A stretch of DNA of 10,668 nucleotides from Parcubacteria group bacterium (GTDB taxonomy: Bacteria; Patescibacteriota; Minisyncoccia; UBA6257), in contig JAAZNP010000047.1 in NCBI GenBank assembly GCA_012798235.1, forward strand, positions 1 to 10,668, read 5' to 3'. Below the pieces are notes generated by a model. It searched no databases, was not told the origin of the DNA, and was given only the letters and a program-made list of their open reading frames with translations. Both the position numbers and the translations under genes were made by a program. Shown here in pieces: positions 6,662 through 10,668 of this stretch (the stretch's first letter is position 1; each line of letters starts with the position of its first letter).

Positions 6662-8146
6662 ATGCTTCAACTCTATAATACTCTTACCAAAAAGAAAGAA
6701 GTTTTTAAACCACTGCGTGATAAAACAGTAACTTTGTATACTTGCGGACCGACGGTTTATTCTTTCGCTCATCTTGGTAATTTAAGAACTTATATTTTCG
6801 AAGATATCTTAAAAAGAGTCCTGCTTTCTAATGGTTATAAAATTAAACATTTAATGAATATTACTGATGTGGGCCATTTAACTTCTGATGCAGATACGGG
6901 TGAAGACAAAATTGAAAAAGAAGCCCATAAAGAAAAGAAAACTGCTTGGCAAATTGCTCAATTTTATACCCAAGCATTTTTTCAGGATATTAAAAAACTA
7001 AATATTCTTAAACCTAATTTAATTAAAAAAGCTACTGATTATATTGCCGAGGATATAGAGCTAATTAAAGCTTTAGAAAAAAATGGTTTTACTTATAAAA
7101 CTTCTGATGGTATTTATTTTGATACTTCGAAACTGAAAGACTACGGCAAATTAACTGGCATGACTTTTGAAAAATTAAATCAAACCCTTAAAGGTGGGTC
7201 GCGAATAGAGATATCTCCCGAGAAAAAGAATATTACTGATTTTTCTCTCTGGAAATTTTCTCCCAAAAATATCAAAAGACAAATGGAATGGGACTCTCCT
7301 TGGGGTATTGGTTTTCCTGGTTGGCATATTGAATGCGCAACTTTAAATCTTAAATTTTTAGCCCAGGCTTTCCAAGGCAAAAAATTCGTTCCGCAAAAAG
7401 CCAAAACTATTGATATCCATTGTGGCGGCATTGACCATATTCCTATCCACCACACTAATGAAATTGCTCAAGTCGAAGCTGTCACCAAAAAACCTTTTGT
7501 GAATTTCTGGCTTCACGGAGAATTTTTGGTTTTACCCAAAGGACGAATGGGTAAATCTGAAGGTAATGCTATTTTATTAAAAGACCTTGAAAATAAAGGC
7601 TTCTCTCCTTTGGTCTATCGTTATTTAATCTTGAATTCTCATTATCGCACTACTTTAGAGTTTTCTCTCGAAGCCTTACAAAATAGCCAAAATAGTTTGA
7701 ATAGTTTAAGGGAATTTGTTTATGATTGCCTCTGGTGCGCCAAACAGCAAAAAAACAAACCCCGAAACATTATTTCGCTTAAAAAATATCACCAAGCATT
7801 TCAAACAGCTATTAATGACGATTTAAATACACCTCAAGCTTTAGCTGTTTTATGGCAATTAACTAATGAATACTACCAATTAAAGAAAGATTATCGTTTA
7901 TGGGATAAAATAAATTTCCGAGAGGTCTTAAAAACAACTTATGAATTTGACCAAATTTTAGGACTTGATCTAAATAAAATTAAAATTAATCCCCTGCCCC
8001 CCAAAATTCAAAAATTAATCAAACAAAGAGAATTAAAACGTCAAGAAAAAAAGTTCCAAGAGGCTGATCTTATAAGAACAAAAATTGAAAAATTAAATTT
8101 TAAAATTGAGGATACCCCTTGGGGGCCAAAAATTATAAAAATATGA
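6662..8146 (+). CDS. cysS: Cysteinyl-tRNA synthetase
   Basis: A class I aminoacyl-tRNA synthetase that charges tRNA-Cys in the cytoplasm; 494 aa against about 460-480 usually. Visible parts are LYTCGPTVY (25-33, Zn ligand C28), the HIGH-type motif HLGN (37-40), WHIECATLN with Zn ligand C225, and IHHTNEIAQ with ligands H263 and E267. The KMSKS loop is RMGKS (295-299) in [10 protein letters not shown], a mild departure from consensus. The anticodon-binding helical region follows, and the C-terminal end (about 448-490) carries the family pattern [20 protein letters not shown] then EDTPWGP. The start at 6662 is 15 nt after corA. The TGA stop overlaps the dnaB start in an ATGA, suggesting translational coupling. 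No Shine-Dalgarno is visible. Confidence 0.97.
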   Translation: MLQLYNTLTKKKEVFKPLRDKTVTLYTCGPTVYSFAHLGNLRTYIFEDILKRVLLSNGYKIKHLMNITDVGHLTSDADTGEDKIEKEAHKEKKTAWQIAQFYTQAFFQDIKKLNILKPNLIKKATDYIAEDIELIKALEKNGFTYKTSDGIYFDTSKLKDYGKLTGMTFEKLNQTLKGGSRIEISPEKKNITDFSLWKFSPKNIKRQMEWDSPWGIGFPGWHIECATLNLKFLAQAFQGKKFVPQKAKTIDIHCGGIDHIPIHHTNEIAQVEAVTKKPFVNFWLHGEFLVLPKGRMGKSEGNAILLKDLENKGFSPLVYRYLILNSHYRTTLEFSLEALQNSQNSLNSLREFVYDCLWCAKQQKNKPRNIISLKKYHQAFQTAINDDLNTPQALAVLWQLTNEYYQLKKDYRLWDKINFREVLKTTYEFDQILGLDLNKIKINPLPPKIQKLIKQRELKRQEKKFQEADLIRTKIEKLNFKIEDTPWGPKIIKI

Positions 8147-9525
8147 TGACTATGCCAGAAGATAAAATGCCGCCACAAAATCCTGAGGCTGAAGAATCAG
8201 TTTTAGGTTCAATTATTATTGATAATAACGCTTTAGTAAAAATAGCTGATACGATCACAAGCGAAGATTTTTATCTACCCAAGCATCGCCATATTTATGA
8301 GGCTATTTTAGATTTATATGCTAAAAACGCCCCCATTGATATTTTATCTTTATCAAATCGTTTGGAAGAGAAAAAACTTCTTGATGAAATTGGCGGCGTA
8401 AGTTTTCTTACTTCTTTAGTAAATAAAACACCAACCAGCGCTCATATTGAACATTATGCTGATATTATTCATCAGAAAAAAATCTTACGTGACATCATCG
8501 CTGCTTCTTATAAAATTAGTGAATTAGGCTGGAATGAATCAGAAGATATTAATGACGTCTTAGATAAAGCGGAGCAAGCTATTTTTTCTATTTCTCAAAA
8601 ATCTGTTTCTCAGGATTTTGTAACTTTAAAAAATGAACTAGCTAAAGCCTTTGAACGAATTGATCAATTGCAAAAAGGAGGCGGCAAATTAAGAGGGGTG
8701 CCTACTGGCTTTGAGGCCTTAGATAATTATCTTTCTGGTTTACAAAAATCAGATTTAATCATTTTGGGAGCGAGACCTTCGGTTGGTAAAACTTCTCTGG
8801 CTTTAGATATTGCTCGCAATATCGCTGTGAAAGAAAAAATACCTGTCGGTATCTTTAGTATTGAAATGTCGCGTGACCAAGTAGTGGACCGTTTAATTGC
8901 TGCTGAATCCACAGTTAATCTCTGGAAAATTAGAACGGGTCATCTCTCTACCGAAGGTGATATCAATGATTTTTCTTTAATTCAAGATGCCTTTAGCCGT
9001 CTATCCGAAGCGCCTATTTATATTGATGACGCTGCTTCGCCGACAGTAATGCAAATGCGGACTATGGCTCGCAGATTGCAATCGGAAACTAATTTAGGCT
9101 TAATTATTGTTGATTATATTCAATTAATTACTCCCACCTTAATGCGCGAAAGTACCGTGCAACAATATTCCGAAGTTTCGCGCTCTTTAAAGAGTTTAGC
9201 CCGAGAACTCAATATTCCTATTCTCGCTTTATCTCAATTATCTCGAGCAGTCGAACAACGTTCACCAGCCATTCCTCGTTTATCCGATTTACGAGAAACT
9301 GGTAGTTTAGAACAAGATGCCGATGTTGTTCTTTTTATTTATCGCGAAGATAAATATAATGAAAATACTGACCGCAAAAATATTGCTGATATTATTATTG
9401 CCAAACACCGTAATGGCCCCTTAGGTCGTGCTTCTTTGTATTTCAACGAGCAATTAGCCAGTTTTAGAAATCTCGAACCAGAAGAACGCTATGAAGGATT
9501 AGAAGAGCTGGAAGGAGAAGAATAA
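8143..9525 (+). CDS. dnaB: Replicative DNA helicase DnaB
   Basis: The hexameric 5'-3' helicase that unwinds DNA at the replication fork; 460 aa, normal length. The N-terminal domain begins [18 protein letters not shown] (10-27). The RecA-like ATPase domain shows Walker [11 protein letters not shown] (209-218), SIEMS with the likely catalytic glutamate (239-243), Walker [10 protein letters not shown] (320-328), the [10 protein letters not shown] motif (364-373), the [18 protein letters not shown] run (379-396) and the arginine-finger region KHRNGP (421-426). No intein or insertion interrupts the ATPase core. I chose the ATG at 8143, which makes a 4-nt ATGA overlap with the cysS stop; ATGs at 8146 and 8152 are also possible. 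An in-frame TTG at 8119 would add eight residues overlapping cysS and is less likely. recR follows 11 nt downstream. Confidence 0.97.
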   Translation: MMTMPEDKMPPQNPEAEESVLGSIIIDNNALVKIADTITSEDFYLPKHRHIYEAILDLYAKNAPIDILSLSNRLEEKKLLDEIGGVSFLTSLVNKTPTSAHIEHYADIIHQKKILRDIIAASYKISELGWNESEDINDVLDKAEQAIFSISQKSVSQDFVTLKNELAKAFERIDQLQKGGGKLRGVPTGFEALDNYLSGLQKSDLIILGARPSVGKTSLALDIARNIAVKEKIPVGIFSIEMSRDQVVDRLIAAESTVNLWKIRTGHLSTEGDINDFSLIQDAFSRLSEAPIYIDDAASPTVMQMRTMARRLQSETNLGLIIVDYIQLITPTLMRESTVQQYSEVSRSLKSLARELNIPILALSQLSRAVEQRSPAIPRLSDLRETGSLEQDADVVLFIYREDKYNENTDRKNIADIIIAKHRNGPLGRASLYFNEQLASFRNLEPEERYEGLEELEGEE

Positions 9526-9536
9526 AAAAATAAAAA

Positions 9537-10160
9537 ATGGAAATCTCCCGACCAATTAAAAATTTTATTACTCTTTTTTCTAAAATTCCTGGCATTGGAC
9601 CGAGACAGGCAACCAGAATTGTTTTTTGGTTATTACATCAACCAAAAGACATTCAAACCGAATTTTCCAAAACAATTGAAAATGCCACTACCAAAATAAA
9701 GCTATGCGCTGATTGCTTTTTTCCTTTTGAGCCTAAAAATAACGAAAGCCTGTGTGAGATTTGTCGTAACCAACAACGAGAGCATTCCATAATTTGCGTC
9801 GTTGAAAAAGAAACTGATTTACTCTCCATTGAAAAAACCAATAAATATAAAGGAGTATATCATATTTTAGGTGGCTTAATGTCAGAAATTGATGAAAAGA
9901 AAAAACAAGAATTAAATATCAAACCGCTTCTTTTACGAATTAAAAAAAGTTTCCAAGAGAAAAAACCAATCAAAGAAATAATTTTGGCGTTAAGCCCTAC
10001 TTCTGAAGGTAATTTAACCACTTACTATTTAGAAAAAGCTATTAAAAATTTAGGGTTGAATATAAAAATTACCAAACTTGGCCGAGGCTTGCCTCATGGC
10101 GGCGAAGTAGAATTTGCCGATAGCGAAACTTTAATTAATGCGCTGGAAGGCAGGAAATAA
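9537..10160 (+). CDS. recR: Recombination protein RecR
   Basis: RecR acts with RecO (and RecF) to load RecA at gapped DNA; 207 aa against about 198 usually. It has an N-terminal helix-hairpin-helix KIPGIGPRQA (16-25), a four-cysteine zinc motif CADC...CEIC (C57, C60, C73, C76) and a Toprim domain from about 84 with VVEKETD (88-94) and GVYHILGGLMS (106-116). The C-terminal signature LGRGLPHGGEVEFAD (181-195) is close to the usual ARGLPVGGDLEYAD. It is the last gene of the plus-strand cluster, 11 nt after dnaB. It has an A-rich leader; the nearest GGAG lies about 20 nt upstream, inside dnaB, and is too far to act as a Shine-Dalgarno. Its 3' end runs into the nested inverted-repeat element, then a bidirectional terminator. 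Confidence 0.96.
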   Translation: MEISRPIKNFITLFSKIPGIGPRQATRIVFWLLHQPKDIQTEFSKTIENATTKIKLCADCFFPFEPKNNESLCEICRNQQREHSIICVVEKETDLLSIEKTNKYKGVYHILGGLMSEIDEKKKQELNIKPLLLRIKKSFQEKKPIKEIILALSPTSEGNLTTYYLEKAIKNLGLNIKITKLGRGLPHGGEVEFADSETLINALEGRK

Positions 10161-10169
10161 CAATCGCTC

Positions 10170-10307
10170 GGAGAGGATATTGCCTTTCGAAAACGTCTAA
10201 AATCCCCAGCGAGGATTTTAGACTCACGCAAGCTCCTCGCTCTGGCGCCTGCGGCGCCAGCCTTGCCCGCTCGTCGCTTGAGTGTTTCTCAAGGCAATAT
10301 CCTCTCC
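10170..10307. repeat. 138-bp GC-rich nested inverted-repeat element
   Basis: The outer arms 10170-10186 and 10291-10307 are perfect 17-bp inverted repeats (GGAGAGGATATTGCCTT and its complement). Inside are hairpin P2 (10195-10205 with 10213-10223, 11 bp, 7-nt loop), stem P3 (10225-10233 with 10276-10284, 9 positions with one G/A mismatch) and hairpin P4 within P3 (10242-10249 with 10253-10260, 8 bp, 3-nt loop). AGCGA in the P2 loop (10208-10212) complements TCGCT (10237-10241), allowing a pseudoknot. By hand count 77 of 138 bases are G or C (about 56%), rising to 43 of 60 in 10221-10280, far above the neighbouring genes. It starts 9 nt after recR and no ORF is evident. It could be a MITE/REP-like insertion, a structured 3'-UTR RNA or a small RNA. 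No clear target-site duplication was seen. Confidence 0.8.
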
Positions 10308-10329
10308 TCACTCTAGAGGTTTACAAACT

Positions 10330-10358
10330 AAAAAATGGCGCTGAAGCGCCATTTTTTT
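10330..10358. terminator. Bidirectional intrinsic terminator between recR and rplU
   Basis: A 12-bp stem pairs 10330-10341 with 10346-10357 around a TGAA loop. Its core is ATGGCGC/GCGCCAT, flanked by six A's on the left and seven T's on the right (10352-10358). This gives a U-tract in both directions, as expected between convergent genes. The right arm touches the rplU stop codon (10357-10359). Confidence 0.9.
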
Positions 10359-10668
10359 ATTTTATCTCCTTTATTTTAGCTTTCATATAATGCTGGCGGT
10401 GGCCTTTCTTTTTATGATATCTAGTTTTGGAATGATAGCGGAAAACGATAATTTTTTTATCACGGCCGGTTTTTTCTACTTGGGCTACTACTTTTACTCT
10501 TTCTAAATAAGGCTTCCCTATTTGTATTTTACCTTCATCATCAACCAATAAAAGAACCTTATCAAAAGTAATTTCTTCTCCTTCTTTGATATTTTTAATT
10601 TTTTCTATTTTGATTCTTTGTTGCGGAGAAATTAAATATTGTTTTCCTCCGGTTTCAATAACAGCGAG
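10357..10668 (-). CDS. rplU: 50S ribosomal protein L21 (partial, 5' end beyond window)
   Basis: Large-subunit ribosomal protein that binds 23S rRNA. The frame is open to the window edge and reads LAVIETGGKQYLISPQQR from 10668, matching the L21 N-terminus (M-x-AVIETGGKQY), so only one to three codons are missing. About 103 residues are visible, normal for the family. The C-terminal signature KKIIVFRYHSKTRYHKKKGHRQHY is typical of L21. The TTG at 10548 is an internal leucine (VLLLVDDEG), not a start. It converges with recR, and its stop overlaps the shared terminator hairpin. Confidence 0.96.
   Translation of the reverse strand, partial: LAVIETGGKQYLISPQQRIKIEKIKNIKEGEEITFDKVLLLVDDEGKIQIGKPYLERVKVVAQVEKTGRDKKIIVFRYHSKTRYHKKKGHRQHYMKAKIKEIK

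Noticed and set aside
8119..8142. TTG start for dnaB giving eight extra residues
   Set aside because: The ATG at 8143 makes a standard ATGA overlap with the cysS stop, and the extra residues (MGAKNYKN) are unlike DnaB N-termini.
10170..10307. Integron attC site
   Set aside because: It has the right size and palindromic form, but no GTTRRRY/RYYYAAC core sites at the ends and no integrase or cassette context.
10170..10307. Insertion sequence or transposon with terminal inverted repeats
   Set aside because: There is no transposase frame inside 138 bp and no clear target-site duplication; kept only as a possible MITE-like or structured repeat.
10357..10548. A stand-alone 63-aa basic protein starting at TTG 10548
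   Set aside because: The frame continues to the window edge with clear L21 sequence (AVIETGGKQY), so this is just the 3' part of rplU.
1..10668. CRISPR array, toxin-antitoxin pair, phage or defence genes
   Set aside because: No regularly spaced direct repeats, no small paired ORFs with such motifs and no nuclease, integrase or phage signatures were seen; the genes are housekeeping apart from one membrane protein.

Overview
The window is AT-rich, gene-dense bacterial chromosome with short intergenic gaps. Compact housekeeping genes, almost no recognisable Shine-Dalgarno sequences, a shortened HrcA and divergent DnaK and CorA motifs fit a small-genome Patescibacteria/CPR (Parcubacteria-like) organism. 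That placement is inference from style; no taxonomic marker was searched.

Minus-strand operon (about 5620 down to 1): hrcA - grpE - dnaK - unknown multi-pass membrane protein - phosphomannomutase/phosphoglucomutase - start of dnaJ (only its first 7 codons, M-P-Q-K-D-Y-Y, at the left edge). It is driven by a near-perfect sigma70-type promoter (TTGACA, 16 bp, TATAAT). The -35 box sits inside the spacer of a CIRCE operator, the binding site of the HrcA encoded by the first gene, so this is a self-repressed heat-shock operon. The -10 box is so close to the hrcA ATG that the transcript should be leaderless or nearly so. Two genes with no known chaperone role, the membrane protein and the sugar phosphomutase, lie between dnaK and dnaJ with gaps of 13, 16 and 1 bp. 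A foldable 42-bp segment lies between grpE and dnaK.

Plus-strand cluster (5738 to 10160): a CorA-family metal transporter, cysteinyl-tRNA synthetase, replicative helicase DnaB (4-nt ATGA overlap with cysS) and recombination protein RecR. A probable extended -10 promoter precedes corA, back to back with the heat-shock promoter.

Right end (10161 to 10668): recR is followed by a 138-bp, GC-rich nested inverted-repeat element with 17-bp perfect outer arms and internal hairpins. After it come a 12-bp-stem bidirectional terminator and the 3' part of rplU (ribosomal protein L21) on the minus strand, running off the window.

There is no CRISPR array, tRNA, rRNA, transposase or recognisable defence system here. 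The items most worth following are the nested GC-rich element, the membrane protein and phosphomutase inside the heat-shock operon, and the merged operator/promoter/start region of hrcA.
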